From contig MOWL01000023.1 in assembly GCA_002110485.1 (NCBI GenBank), positions 1,178,001 through 1,242,000 on the forward strand: DNA of 64,000 nucleotides. The letters run 5' to 3'. Positions 46,191-57,640 of the stretch are shown piece after piece (the stretch's first letter is position 1; each line of letters begins with the position of its first letter). The DNA comes from Emergomyces orientalis. Lineage: Eukaryota > Ascomycota > Eurotiomycetes > Onygenales > Ajellomycetaceae. The translations under genes and the position numbers were made by a program. Under the pieces are notes generated by a model. The model was not told the DNA's origin. It did not search any database and worked only from the letters and a program-made list of their open reading frames with translations.

Positions 46191-47681
46191 TCATCTCTCC
46201 AACCTCCAAACTTTCACACACCCATCGTCGCCTGTACTTATTAGTACCTCCTCCTCCTCTTCTTCTTCCTTGCGCCGCCCATCAGCCCGCAGCGCCCAGC
46301 ATACATGATTGACTTCATAGATGCCGTGTGCAGCATCGAGCGTAGCGAGGACGTGCCATTCTGTTCGGGAGGTGGGGGTGGGTTGTTGTTGTTGTTGTTG
46401 TCCCTTTGCTTGTTCCTGTGCCTGTGTATTATCATCATTCTTATCTGTGTTATCCGCTGGCGGCATGGGAGCATCCATGTTCGTGTCCATGTTCGCATCT
46501 GTAGTGGTGGTTGCTGTAGAGTCATCCTCCGCCCTCCCTGCCTCTTTCACAAATTGCTCCTGATACACAATTATCCTCCCATCCGCGCCCGTCGACGCGA
46601 TCAGCCCGTTCCGCTTACTCCATGCAACGGAGTAGACGGATAGATCGTGCCGGGTTGGTAACTGCGACTGCTCGACCCACGTCTCGTCAATGTTGGTAGG
46701 GCGGATTATGCTGGGCATCGATGAGGGGCCGGTGATGTTGCTGCCGTTGGCAGTCGTAGAAGGGCGAATTTGTTTAGCCCATATGCGAATTGTGCGGTCG
46801 TCGGAACAGGAAACAAGACGCGGACCGGCAAGTGTACGCTGTTCAATCCATTGATTACGGCGCGTTTCATTTTTGCCCGGATCTTTTTCTTCGCCATCTC
46901 CGTCGCCGCTAACAGAAACAGGAACAGTACACCCCGCCTCGCCAGATTCCCACTCAACAGACCACACCGTGCCCTCATGACCCCTTAGGCACGCCACCTG
47001 GCCCCAATCATCAATATCCTCCCTCCACAGCCGTATCGTATCGTCATAACTAGCGCTCGCCAAACATTCCTCAGTCGGATGCCAGGCCACCCACTTCACA
47101 TCACCAGTATGCTCCTGCATAACCGCAACGGTCTCAAAGTTATTATCGCCGTCGTCCAGATCCTCCCAGATCCAGATGGACTTGTCGCGCGAGCAGGTTG
47201 CCAGCAAAGTGCCAGCGGGGGACCACGAGAGGGATTTGACTTCGCTATCGTGCCCGTCTAGAAGGACAGCGAAGCGCCATTCTTCGTCGTCTTCTTCTTC
47301 ATTGTTCGAGTCGGCGTCGGCGTCGGCATCGTCATTGCCAGAATCAGCCCCCATAGTGATCCGATCGTCATCAGCCGCACGTCCGTACCCATCCCACCTC
47401 CTCCATACCCCGACTGTCGCATCAAAGCTACCGGTCGCCAACACGCTCTCGCCTTTTACGAGAGGTTTCCATGCACAGCTGCGCACGCTGCGCTTGTGGC
47501 CGCCTGATATCGTTGAGAGTAGGGTGAAGTTCTGCAGAGAGTAGATGCGGACGGTTTTGTCCGCGCTGCAGGTTGCGACGAGGGGGAGGCGCGGGTGCGG
47601 GGCTGTGAGCCAGGTGCGTTCGAGGGAGGGTGGGGTGAGAGGGGAGAGAAGGCTGATGGTTGCGGATAGTTTCGTGGGCAT
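46191..47681 (-). CDS. CIA1: Cytosolic iron-sulfur assembly protein CIA1 (WD40)
   Basis: One uninterrupted exon, 496 residues, with seven WD40 blades: for example VATCSADKTVRIYSLQ, SVLATGSFDATVGVWRR, LATCSRDKSIWIWEDL, LASASYDDTIRLWRED and the last, STGDDGCVKVWRL. CIA1 is part of the CIA targeting complex that delivers Fe-S clusters to cytosolic and nuclear apoproteins. Acidic insertions (DADADADSNNEEEDDEE and a glutamine run near 46390) lie between blades, which makes it longer than yeast Cia1 (330 residues). The start at 47681 (MPTKLSATISLL) fits the family; an in-frame ATG at 47762 would add 27 proline-rich residues. Confidence 0.92.
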   Translation of the reverse strand: MPTKLSATISLLSPLTPPSLERTWLTAPHPRLPLVATCSADKTVRIYSLQNFTLLSTISGGHKRSVRSCAWKPLVKGESVLATGSFDATVGVWRRWDGYGRAADDDRITMGADSGNDDADADADSNNEEEDDEEWRFAVLLDGHDSEVKSLSWSPAGTLLATCSRDKSIWIWEDLDDGDNNFETVAVMQEHTGDVKWVAWHPTEECLASASYDDTIRLWREDIDDWGQVACLRGHEGTVWSVEWESGEAGCTVPVSVSGDGDGEEKDPGKNETRRNQWIEQRTLAGPRLVSCSDDRTIRIWAKQIRPSTTANGSNITGPSSMPSIIRPTNIDETWVEQSQLPTRHDLSVYSVAWSKRNGLIASTGADGRIIVYQEQFVKEAGRAEDDSTATTTTDANMDTNMDAPMPPADNTDKNDDNTQAQEQAKGQQQQQQPTPTSRTEWHVLATLDAAHGIYEVNHVCWALRADGRRKEEEEEEEVLISTGDDGCVKVWRLER

Positions 47682-48956
47682 TTTTGAGGGTGTCTGGAGT
47701 AGTGGAGGGGGTGTAGTAGGAGGCGGAAAGCGGGGGTGAAGATTTGGGCTCTCCTGTTGCAACTCTCTCTCTAGATATTGTAGTTTGGATTGAGTTAATT
47801 AAGCCATATGGCTAGGCTGCATGAGAGTATTAGTACCGGGGAAAAAACCATCAGATATAGATTTTCCTGCAGCAACAACATCAGGAACCCCTCACAAAAA
47901 CACTTCCCCTTCCCCCCCTCTTCGGAGCACCATAAACCAACTAGGATAAAAAGGAAAAGAGAAAGGAAAAAAGAGCTCACTCACCAGCCCATATAATGAA
48001 GCAATTGAATTTAAAACCCACATTCCCATAAATCTACACAATTCCTAAAACGGGCAATCAATTAACTAGATTGGCTTTTAGTATCTTCTGTTTGACGCAG
48101 AAATGATATAGTTTTCAAACAACAAAGTACGAGTTTGCTGTTCCCCGGCGGGGCAGAGGTTGAATTTTCCCGATGCGGTTAGGCTGAGTGTGATCAGATA
48201 ATAATTTAGGTGTGATGTCACCGCCAACATTCTAACATCGGATTACGCAGGTATGAATTATAATAAAAATGAAAAAGCTGCTTGATTTGAAAAAGTTCCA
48301 TCATGCGCAAAAAAGAAAGTAGGTATATGTATGGAAAGAATATGCTAAAAAAAAATAAAAAAGATAAAAGATATAAATTATTGAAGGAAAACCAAGTCTG
48401 ACTACGGAAACAAAATATATGATTAGCACCTCTCACAAGGTAGGGCGTTCATTCTTCATGCTTTTCCATTTTGAATAGAGAGTATTCAAAACCTAACCAA
48501 TGTAAAATAAAACTAAAAATAGGAAAGGAAAATGAAAATTAAATGCAACGGGAAAATGCGTCACTCGCCATTACTGCTTAGGTAGTTTTATCCAAAGCCT
48601 GAGTTCTCTTCTTTCGTTCTCATTTGCCACACGTTAAGAGTAAAAGTAAAAATAAAAATAGGGGCAGACGCAAAGAATGCAAATAATGCAGGTATAGAAA
48701 AACAGAGAGGGTGGGAGGAAGAGAAAAACAAGAAAAATGGAACAAGACAAGGAAATAGAAGAAGACACACACAGAGAGAGACAGAGCAAAAAAAAGGTGG
48801 GATAAAAATACGTACTTCAAACAGCACTGTCAAGGGAAAAAAGGTATTATATAAAAACCAATCACCTACTCCCCAGCAAGTCCAACCGGTCCAACCCACC
48901 AGTGTGCATTAAAAGCACCAAAATCTACTCTCAATGTGTCTGTTCACCCTTTTCCC
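47682..48956. other. Intergenic region CIA1 / TCP11-like gene
   Basis: About 1.3 kb, A/G-rich from about 48240 to 48840 on the plus strand (3' flank of the minus-strand gene CIA1's upstream neighbour and promoter of CIA1). No gene seen. Confidence 0.55.
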
Positions 48957-51953
48957 TTATCCCCCACTTTCACTTTCGCTCCCCTCACTCCAAACCCCCT
49001 CATAAATCATCCCATGACACAACCAATCCACCTCCCTAACCTTCCCTAAACTCTCTACAATCTTCCCCACCTCACTCACAAACTCCGGCATCCCCGCCGC
49101 TGCCAGACTCTGGCTCGCCGTCGCCGTCGTCCGCACACGCTCACTGGCGCTCGACGCACTGAGCCGCGCGAGCACGTGTGCCCGCAGTCGTGATAGCATG
49201 AGTTTCGTCACGGGGTCGGTGAAGCAGCCTGCGTTTGCTGTGTTGCTATTGTTATCTGGGTCTGAAGATGACGAGGATGACGAGGAGGAGGAGGAGGAAG
49301 AGGGTAGTAATGCGATCGTATCTGGTGAAATCGCGACGGCCGAGGAGGCCGAGGCGGTGGCGGTGGCTGTGGCGGTGATGGAAGCGGCTGTCGCGGGGCT
49401 GAGGACGCGTTTGATGGTGGAGAATAGCTGTGCCCGCGTCGACGCAGGCATGGCGTGTGAAGATTCCAGGATCGACTGGACCCGCTCAGGTTTTATATCG
49501 CTGAAATCAAGAGCCATGATCCGCTCTGTTTCGCTCTTCCACTGTGATCGCACATCGCGCTTGAGGAGGTTCTTGGCGCTTAGTAGGATCGAGGCGGTAG
49601 CTGCGATCTTAAAGGCGCGTGAGCGGAGTTGATCAAGGCGACCATGATCCATATCTAGGGTTTCCGGAATGAGTTCGGGACGTAGGTGTCTGTTGCTTAG
49701 GACTAGGTCGACAAGACCTTGGGCGTAAATTTTGGCCACGGGTGGTTTGTAATCCTGGCTCAGATTGTCTGGATCGCGTTTTTTCATATCTTCAATGATT
49801 GCGTTACGGTTGACACGCCAGAATGCACGGGTCCTCTCAAGAGTAATAACCCCTTCCTGCAAAAGCCGCGCAAACACACGCTGTTCATATGCTGGACCCT
49901 CCTGGATGAGTTGCGGAGCTGCAACATGGAGCAGGAAATTGGTATGGTCTAAAGATAAAAGATCGATGATACTCATCAATCTCGCCAGGCGGTCAATTGC
50001 ATCGCCTGAAGTGTCGGTGGCAAAAGCCTTGACATCAGGATCGCGGTATGGAGCACAAAGCTTCGGGAGAATATTGCTCATGAAATCGAAAAATGCATCG
50101 TATGAAAACGTGCCCGCATTGCACTGGTTTTCAATATATTTCGGGTCGAGAACCTCGCTTATCAAAACATGCAATGAATTCCCAGGTTTTAATGAACGAA
50201 GCAACCTGTCCTGAATAACGCTAGCCATCGCCACCGTCCAAGTAGTCCCCAGTCCCTTAGCCACATCTTTCCTCATCATCTCGCACATAAGATTCATGAT
50301 TTGGCGTCGTATGTCTGTATACGGGCCTTGGTCGATTTTGTACTCCCGGTTGATCAACAGCTCATGCACAAGTGCCCTATTATCTGGCAGGGCTGTCAAG
50401 GCCTTTGCAAAACGATCGCGGGGGGTCAATTCCTGTTGATCCAACTGGGCCAGAGCCAGTTGGTCTGCGGCGGAGAATGATTCGCAGATAGGTGACTGGG
50501 CAGACTCTGGGAGTAGGTCGGTAGATGACGGAAGCACACTCGCGGCGCGGGGAATGGCCTGTTGCAAAGACCCGTTTTTCATCTTGTCCCGCTTAGATTT
50601 CCTCAAAGCCTGTTTCACCATCGACATCGCCTTTTCGGCACCTGCCAGTCTCTTCAGACGTGCAAGCAACAAAATTTGATTCTGGCGAATGCCTTGTTGG
50701 TAATCATCAGCAACACCACCCTCACGGTCATCTTTGACCGTCTGCCAGATAAGCTCCAGCTCAATGAATTGCGCTAGCATGATTTCTATCAAGACTGAGG
50801 AGTCGTGGGTCTTCCAGGCGTGGAATGCAGAAAAGAAAGTATTGTAGGACTCCGACAATGCCTGGAGATCAGCGGCAAGCGAGGCAGGCCACACCCCAAT
50901 AGCTGATAATTGAGAAATAACCTGCTCAAAGATGACTAGCAAATCCCGACCTTTTGCAATAAGGTCCTGTTCTTGTTCCCCATTGCTGCTGAGAACTTGG
51001 GCCGGATGGGCCAATATCAAGTAGCTACTAAGGAATGTACGGACAGCACCACGTTCACCCATAGCACCCCCTTCTGTATCCTGTAAACCACACAGCCGCA
51101 GAACCTTGGCCGTCACGACCAAGAGTTTTTCCTCAGATAGCAACGCCCCAACTTCGTCAAAACTCAAAGCGCGTATACGCTCCAATGATAGATCAACCTC
51201 TCGAAATTCATTGATAACGGTACGCGCATAGTGATTCCGCCACGCCCGCTGGATAATCCGCGTAGCACTAGTCCTGCTCATCTGTTTGATGGCCACCTTG
51301 GCCAGCTTCTTCTCCTCGGCTGCAGCAAGGCTCGTAGTCCGTGGCCGTCGTGTATTTTGTTGATAAAGCAACCTTCGTTTTTCTGCCTCTGCAAACTTTT
51401 CTGCCATCTCTAATCGCTGCCTAGCATGTTCCGCAGCCTTCCGCTCCTTCATATCCTCAGCTTTCTTCTTTGCTCGTCGAACCTCCTCCTCGCACTTGGC
51501 CGTAATTTCAGCCAGCAACTTCTCACGCGCCTGTTGGGCAGCCAATGCTCTTTCCTCCCTCAATATATGTCTGGACTCATTCTTTGCAACCGCAGCGCGT
51601 AGCCGGACGTTTTCTGCATGAGCTGCGCGGTCAGCAAGGCGGGCTTTACGGGATTCGATGATGGATGCACGGCGTAGGTGTTGCGCAACGTGGTCACTGT
51701 GGGGTCCTCCATGGGCAGAAATATTTGAGTGTAACGAAGATATCGAGCTGCGACGGGAGGAAGTGGCGGAGGTGCGCCTACGGCCATTTGACTTTTGATA
51801 AAAGCGTGCGGCAATCTTAGCTGGTAAGGCGAGCGGTGTGTTCGGGTCGTCTGATGACATATCTACGTCACCTTCGGTGGCAGTGGTTGACGAGGTGACC
51901 TGGGCCGCATCGGGAAGATGCATTTCCAGGTCAGAATTTCGCCGGACGATCAT
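48957..51953 (-). CDS. TCP11 / Sok1 family protein
   Basis: A single open frame of 998 residues. After a disordered Ser-rich N-terminus comes a long charged coiled coil (about 95-225, rich in Arg, Lys, Glu, Ala), then an IQ-like motif (ATRIIQRAWRNHYART, about 233-248), then the TCP11 domain from about 270 to the end, including ELELIWQTVKDDREGG and LMCEMMRKDVAKGLGTTW. Yeast Sok1 was found as a suppressor of PKA deficiency; mammalian TCP11 acts in sperm cAMP signalling. An IQ motif next to a TCP11 domain suggests calmodulin binding, which is inference. Near residue 900 there is a ten-serine run (plus-strand GAG/GAC repeats at 49265-49303). No intron seems needed. Confidence 0.86.
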   Translation of the reverse strand: MIVRRNSDLEMHLPDAAQVTSSTTATEGDVDMSSDDPNTPLALPAKIAARFYQKSNGRRRTSATSSRRSSISSLHSNISAHGGPHSDHVAQHLRRASIIESRKARLADRAAHAENVRLRAAVAKNESRHILREERALAAQQAREKLLAEITAKCEEEVRRAKKKAEDMKERKAAEHARQRLEMAEKFAEAEKRRLLYQQNTRRPRTTSLAAAEEKKLAKVAIKQMSRTSATRIIQRAWRNHYARTVINEFREVDLSLERIRALSFDEVGALLSEEKLLVVTAKVLRLCGLQDTEGGAMGERGAVRTFLSSYLILAHPAQVLSSNGEQEQDLIAKGRDLLVIFEQVISQLSAIGVWPASLAADLQALSESYNTFFSAFHAWKTHDSSVLIEIMLAQFIELELIWQTVKDDREGGVADDYQQGIRQNQILLLARLKRLAGAEKAMSMVKQALRKSKRDKMKNGSLQQAIPRAASVLPSSTDLLPESAQSPICESFSAADQLALAQLDQQELTPRDRFAKALTALPDNRALVHELLINREYKIDQGPYTDIRRQIMNLMCEMMRKDVAKGLGTTWTVAMASVIQDRLLRSLKPGNSLHVLISEVLDPKYIENQCNAGTFSYDAFFDFMSNILPKLCAPYRDPDVKAFATDTSGDAIDRLARLMSIIDLLSLDHTNFLLHVAAPQLIQEGPAYEQRVFARLLQEGVITLERTRAFWRVNRNAIIEDMKKRDPDNLSQDYKPPVAKIYAQGLVDLVLSNRHLRPELIPETLDMDHGRLDQLRSRAFKIAATASILLSAKNLLKRDVRSQWKSETERIMALDFSDIKPERVQSILESSHAMPASTRAQLFSTIKRVLSPATAASITATATATASASSAVAISPDTIALLPSSSSSSSSSSSSSDPDNNSNTANAGCFTDPVTKLMLSRLRAHVLARLSASSASERVRTTATASQSLAAAGMPEFVSEVGKIVESLGKVREVDWLCHGMIYEGVWSEGSESESGG

Positions 51954-53135
51954 GGTATAACGATGATGAAGGGAAAGTGGTAATTCCGAGTTTTAAATGG
52001 TTGGATGGGCAATGACTTTCAGATAGGAGAAAGGGCAGCCAAAAGGAACAATAAAAATAAAAATGTAGGAGGTGGTTTGTTTTCGGTCAGAGCTGACAAA
52101 CTGTGGCCGTTCTGGGCGGCCTGAGTCAACAAACAGCCTTGGAAAAGGAAGTGACACTGTTTTAGAATACGATGGAACGAGCTGACCAATTTCGGTTCGA
52201 GGTAAATGGGCGGCAGAATAATCCGTAAGCGGTTTCAGAGATACTAGGGTGGAGCGGAATGGTGAAACGGGAATATGTCAGTGGCCAGAGACAAGGGCTA
52301 AAGTGGAGTGGCGAGCCAGACAAAAACCTGATCAGATGAAGGCGGAGAGATGCAACAGTTAAGAGATAAAGGCAGAAAAGAGAAAATAAGGTATGAGTCG
52401 TGGACAATGAGTGGTTTGGCAAATAAACGGGCAAAAGGGCAGACAAACTGCCATATCTTGAGTGAAGAAGAAGAGGAAAAAGAAGAAGAAGAAGACGCAA
52501 AGCAGGAGAAGCAAAGAAGCTGCAGCTGGGAAACTGGAGAAAGTTGGATGAAGTCAGGTCACATGTCGGAAGGGAGTTGGTACTTATGTGGTACTTTTGC
52601 AGAACATACATCCCACAGCAAAAACATAGGTAGCTGCCAGGTACTCTTTATTTCTTTTGGCGGGATCTGAAACAATCCTGGGATCCAATAACCTTACCCC
52701 AGGCGCATATCCTGGGCGCTGGTTGGGTCTGTCTCGTACCTAGGTACTAATTATTTGAAGATCAGATATTCTAAGAATAGGTGTGGCACTAAGATATGGC
52801 GGCATGTGATGTATTATGTACGGTACAATACATGCACATACATACATGTAGCTAGGCAGAGAAGATTGGCAGGAATTGGAAGTCTATAGACGGATTGATG
52901 TCTATATATGTTGCTAGGTATTCAAACTATATAGTTCCATCTTATATATAAGATCTAGGGCATTGCAATTTATTCGAGGCTGTGGATGGTACTAGTTATG
53001 TACGATCCCAAATAAAGGTAGTAGCGTAGGCGCGGGGGGTTAGATAAGGCTGAATATGAATGATCTACATTGCCCTCAAAGAAGAAAAAAAATAATAATA
53101 TCCAAATCACCTACCTAGAAGTAAGTACGCTAAGA
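51954..53135. other. Intergenic region upstream of the TCP11-like gene, 1.2 kb
   Basis: Promoter side of the TCP11-like gene and 3' flank of the DUF1446 gene. Contains GAAGAAGAAG repeats near 52462-52496 and the 12-base palindrome GTACCTAGGTAC at 52736-52747. No gene seen. Confidence 0.55.
52736..52747. repeat. Palindrome GTACCTAGGTAC
   Basis: Perfect 12-base palindrome containing TACCTAGGTA, also at 56206-56215 and 56368-56377. Confidence 0.7.
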
Positions 53136-55687
53136 TCACAGCTTCACCCCTTCCAAAACACCCACAGGAACCTCCACAACCTTATCCCGCACATAATCCG
53201 CAAACCCTTTCCCCAAACAATCCAACTTCGTCGAACTGCTCACCCCACGTCCCAAAATCCCATATATCACAAAATGTACCGCCCACAACTGCGGGAACTC
53301 AACCCTCTCTATAAAATACCCATCATCGTCCTCTCCCAGTAACTCCCGCATCCTCTCCCGAGTCATGAAGCTACGGAACCAATCCCATTGACCTGCTGAC
53401 CGGACAAAGACGCCAAAGTTGATGTTGGCTCCCTTATCCCCCGACCGCGCGAGGGCGATGTCCCCCAGACGCATGCGGGTCGTTGGGCCAAGCGTGCTCA
53501 GGTTTAATGGGGAGACAGTGTTGTAGTTCTTCCGCGGCTCGAGGGGCTCGAAGGCTGGTGGGTGGCCGGCTGGGATTGATGATGAAACGACTGTGATTTT
53601 TTCGCCAGTGCCGCTTGAGCTGGGTCTCGAGGGGCTGAGGATATTTACGGTTTCTTTTAGGGAGTGTTGTCGGTACAGAGCTGGGTAGAAGGCGAGATAA
53701 GGGCGTGGTATAGCAGTTCGTCGATCTAGGGAGAGGTGGAAGCCTAAAACAGACCATCATTAACTTTATGCGTCAAGCTGTGTTACGTTTATTTTGGTCT
53801 GTAGTTACCTGAGAAGTGCTGCATGGCAAATTCGCTCATCGTCTTTGGCAGCGCCATGACGGTTTCTGCATCCCCGGCCTGCGCAAATACACGACAATAT
53901 GTCGTGCTCTTGAACTGGCTTGACGGATTAGCAGCCGGGGTCCCAATCCTGTGCTCCCGCTTTTGTCAGATTAAGATCTTTCAATATATATAGTCTGAAT
54001 CAGACGGAAAGAAATAACTGACACTTGGAATTCCAAAAAGTGGAATTTATCCGCATAACCCGACTTTGCCAGTCCAAATCGTATCTGTTTCTCGAATAGC
54101 TCCCATTTCTTATCGGTACCATAGCCTGTTGCGTTTATGAGAAGCTGCGATTCGTACCCTCCTCGGTAAAAAATTGCTAGTTTTGTCGTGGGAGGTGGCG
54201 CGCCGCCGGTTACTCCAGAGACTCGCACCCTGTAGGTTATATGAGACATGAAGCTATATCCCTAGAGTAGTGGGAGGAAGTTTGATGAAATAACCGACAT
54301 ACCGATCTTTTCCTGCGGCCTCAATTGAGATGTTTTGCGTATATGCCTTGACGTCACCTAAAAGCCGTTGCCGTTAGTACTTATTAACTTACTTAAAAAA
54401 AAAAGGGGGGGGCGTGAGGGAGGTGGTGAGGTGAGAGAAGAGGAAGAGAAAGCGAGCTGTGAAAACTTACTATTAAGATAAACGTCCCCCTGCAGCTCAT
54501 ACAAAAACTGGCACTTAACCACGTCCACATTCACAAGCCCCTTGGTTCCCTCATGCTTCGTGACCACACAACTTCCCCCCACATCCACCTCCACAATCCC
54601 AAACGCTAAATCCACAAAGATATCCGTATCATACTCCGTGAAGCCCGAGAAATTCGACCCAGTCACGTATGCCGAACATTCAATGAGGTGGCCCGCAATC
54701 AACGCCCCGGCCAGTGCGTCATAGTCCGTATCCTTCCACCCGTGCCAATACCATGCAGCCCCGATTACAGGGGAGGCATCCGCTACACGTCCGCAGATTA
54801 TGATATCTGCACCTGCTTCCAGGCCCTTGACGATTGCCCGGGCGCCGAGATATGCGTTTGCGGAAACGATCGGTTTACCCTGAGTATCCAAGAGGTCGTT
54901 GGTGTGCGCCTGCGTCTGGATTTCCGGGTTACTGGAGTCGAGATGGGCGGGTAATGTACCTGTCTTTGCGAGGCTGTCCCGTACCTCGTCGAGAAGGTTG
55001 TCGCCGGCAACATAGGCGACTTTTAGGTCATAACCGCGGCTATTTACCTAGAATAGCCTCAGTATTTCAGCTTCATTTCTGGGGGAAGGGAGGGAAAAAA
55101 ATTGAAGCAAGAAAGGGAAGGAAAATATTGGGATATGAAAAGAAATTGCCTACAAGTTCTTGTGTTTCAATAGCCAAACCTCGGGGATTCAAAGCGCCTC
55201 CGTTGATAATGACTTTGATCCGCTTAGCTGCGATAGCATCTATCGATTGCTGAATGCCATCCCATGCATACGGGTCATATCCGGGATGCTGGCCGGCAGC
55301 CATCGACTCCGCATGTTCGGCAAGGTTCATTTCTAGATCGTTTCACTTAATGTTTGAGAAGAAGATTCTCTCTCTCCCGATCAAGCAGGGACGGGAGCAG
55401 CTCAGTTTATTTCCCTTCAACTACACACCTGCGAGATAATCTCCAGTAATGAAATCCACATCTCCAAGCGTTGCTTGCCGCAGCATCTGGTATCCAGGAT
55501 CGCCTGCGATCATAGTATGTGTTAGCTTAAACTCTTTGAAAGGACGGCGTTTGTAGCATTTTTTTCATAAATAATAATAAAAATAAATAAAAAAAATAAA
55601 CCAACCTCGAGCCCCCGAGCAATTAGCAATCCGAACAGGGCGCTCTCCCTTCTTGGCCCATCTCGAGGAGGCCGCGTTGTTCTGCAT
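53136..55687 (-). CDS. AtuA-type protein, DUF1446 family
   Basis: Eight exons (55606-55687, 55429-55503, 55154-55332, 54471-55047, 54303-54357, 54023-54229, 53809-53948, 53136-53743) join in frame to 640 residues. It reads as the AtuA/DUF1446 fold: PVRIANCSGARGDPGYQM, GDVDFITGDYLAEM, INGGALNPRGLA, IICGRVADASPVIGAAWYWH, KGLVNVDVVKCQFLYELQGD, and at the C-terminus LGDIALARSGDKGANINFGV plus a second domain of about 100 residues. In bacteria AtuA is needed for acyclic terpene (citronellol/geraniol) breakdown with carboxylase and lyase partners; the fungal enzyme's reaction is unknown to me. No carboxylase or enoyl-CoA hydratase neighbours are seen here. One donor (GTCAGT at 54022) is unusual but the only one that closes the frame. 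Confidence 0.88.
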
Positions 55688-56205
55688 CTTTGTATCTTCA
55701 AATATTCAATTTTTTTTTATACTTTCCCTTCCTTCCAAGACAAAAAAAATCCGCGTCCCAGATGACACAATCAAAGAGCAGCTCGGTGGTTATAGAACTG
55801 GAGCGAAAACTGCTGTTATTAAATCAACCATCTTGGGGAAACTTTCGTTTTATCTTCTATTGTCATTTTCTCGGGTCCTTTCCGGGCAATTTTAGCCCCC
55901 TCTTGATAGTTGTAGCCAAACACTGGTTCTGGCTCTGCTAACCTCGGTCTCATTTTTCTTTTACATTCTTTTCCCTCTTCAGCAAAGCTATCTGCTCTGA
56001 TTTTTGGATGTATGCCTTTTAATGGCCTACAGGTGGTTCATAGCACCTCCAAGCCCGAGCCTAGCGCCAACCGACTGGCCCCTCGGCTATGACCCATTGT
56101 TGAGCAGTCCCTGGAGGCGCGGAGAGGGGGGGGGGGTAGGACCGCCGGTGGTGATGCGGAGAGCAAGAAAGTTGGGGCTCCGCTATCCTTTTTAACTCCC
56201 TTGGT

Positions 56206-56215
56206 ACCTAGGTAG
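56206..56215. repeat. Palindrome TACCTAGGTA, copy 2
   Basis: Same 10-base palindrome as at 52737-52746. Confidence 0.7.
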
Positions 56216-56366
56216 TCATTTTTGCTAGCTTTGAGGATCTTGATCGTTGGCTACTGATGTGTTGGCGGGGCTTTATTATCACATCACGGGTGTTTGAGAG
56301 CTTGAGAAGAAATTGTGGAATGTCTTTTGGGGCATCGGTGTCTCAGAGAACGGCAACTGCTTCCAG

Positions 56367-56378
56367 ATACCTAGGTAT
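56367..56378. repeat. Palindrome ATACCTAGGTAT, copy 3
   Basis: Perfect 12-base palindrome containing TACCTAGGTA, 162 bases from copy 2. Confidence 0.7.
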
Positions 56379-57198
56379 ATAGCACCCATACCTGAAAAAC
56401 AATGTATGTTGTTGTTAACTTGCCCTCCTTTATCATCTTCTTCATATGAACTCCATGGTCCGGCAGGAGGATGTTTGGCCGAAGGTAAGGCTATTCTCCA
56501 GGACCTTGGCGGCGCTGGCCAAACCCCAACAGCCACAACTGCATTGATCAGTGGAAAATCCAGCCAAAGAATTCATTGCATTGATCTGCTAGGTTCAACC
56601 ACTGTAGTAGTTTAAATCAGCCGATCAAGGTCTCTGTTTAGTGTTTATTTGGGACCTGTCCATGACGCGATTTGACCGCATGATTATTAACCAAAAACAG
56701 TCTGTACATGTACCTGCGATATTATTGCGTTCTGAGATATTATTGCGGTATTGCGATATTTTTGCGTTTGCTTACCAATAGCCCATGGACAAGCCCATGG
56801 ATATCGATTTAAACGAATTGGAATTGATGGAATGGATGGAATAACAGAACCAGGTAACAATTGGAAACCCAAAATTACCACCATCCTGCAGCTCCTTGAC
56901 CAGCTGGAACCTCGAGCTAGATGCATATTCGAACATGAAAGGATCATGTCCAGTAATACCAGAGGACTGGAAATAAGACCACTGTTGTTTTTAGGATGGA
57001 TTAATTAATCATGGCGTTGCAATATCCCATCCCATCCCAGTTTTATATAAATAACCCGTCCCCCCCATCGACTCTACCACTTGGCCCAGCAAGAAAAGCA
57101 TCACCAGCACCCCGCTTCCCACTTAGCACCCGACTCCAAAAAAAGAAAAAAGCAAAGAAAACAAATATAACCAAAACACCAAGAACCCAAAAGCAACA

Positions 57199-57640
57199 AT
57201 GGCCGACACACAACACGAATACAAATTTAATGTCTCCATGAGCTGCGGCGGCTGCTCTGGTGCCGTCGAGCGCGTCCTCAAAAAACTTGACGGTAGGTTG
57301 TAATTATATCATATTCTTGCCTTGCCCCTCATTCTGCCTCGTTATCTTCGCCGCCTGCGGGGTAGAAACTTCCAACATGAGAGTAAAACCAGCAATACCA
57401 GAAAAGCCATCTAACAGTTTTAAATGGATACCAAAAATAAAAAAAAGCAGAAACCAAGAAGGGAACATCCAAAACTAACATTCTCCAGGCGTCAAATCCT
57501 ACACCGTCAACCTCGAATCGCAAACAGCAACCGTTTTAGCGGAGCCGTCACTCGAATACGACACCGTGCTTAGCACCATCAAGAAGACGGGCAAGACAGT
57601 GAATAGCGGCGAGGCGGATGGTGTGCAGAAAGGCGTTTGA
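57199..57640 (+). CDS. ATX1: Copper chaperone ATX1
   Basis: Two exons (57199-57292, 57489-57640) encode 81 residues. It is one heavy-metal-associated domain with the Cu(I)-binding motif MSCGGCSG (Cys16 and Cys19) after the first strand YKFNVS; the second half has VKSYTVNLESQTATVLAE. Length and a lysine-containing loop near the end (STIKKTGKTV) fit Atx1, which hands copper to the Ccc2 ATPase of the Golgi, from where it goes to multicopper oxidases. The intron of 196 bases comes right after KKLDG. The CCACTTGGCCC..AACAAAA-type leader is pyrimidine-poor. Confidence 0.93.

Larger units (their letters stand above)
55688..57198. other. Divergent intergenic region DUF1446 gene / ATX1, 1.5 kb
   Basis: Promoter space of two divergent genes. 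Holds two copies of TACCTAGGTA (56206 and 56368), a 10-G run near 56127-56136 and CCCATGG-like repeats near 56783-56801. No gene seen. Confidence 0.55.

Noticed and set aside
48720..48960. Purine-rich 3' flank as a possible extra exon of the TCP11-like gene
   Set aside because: Low complexity; the single 998-residue frame already includes a complete family C-terminus.
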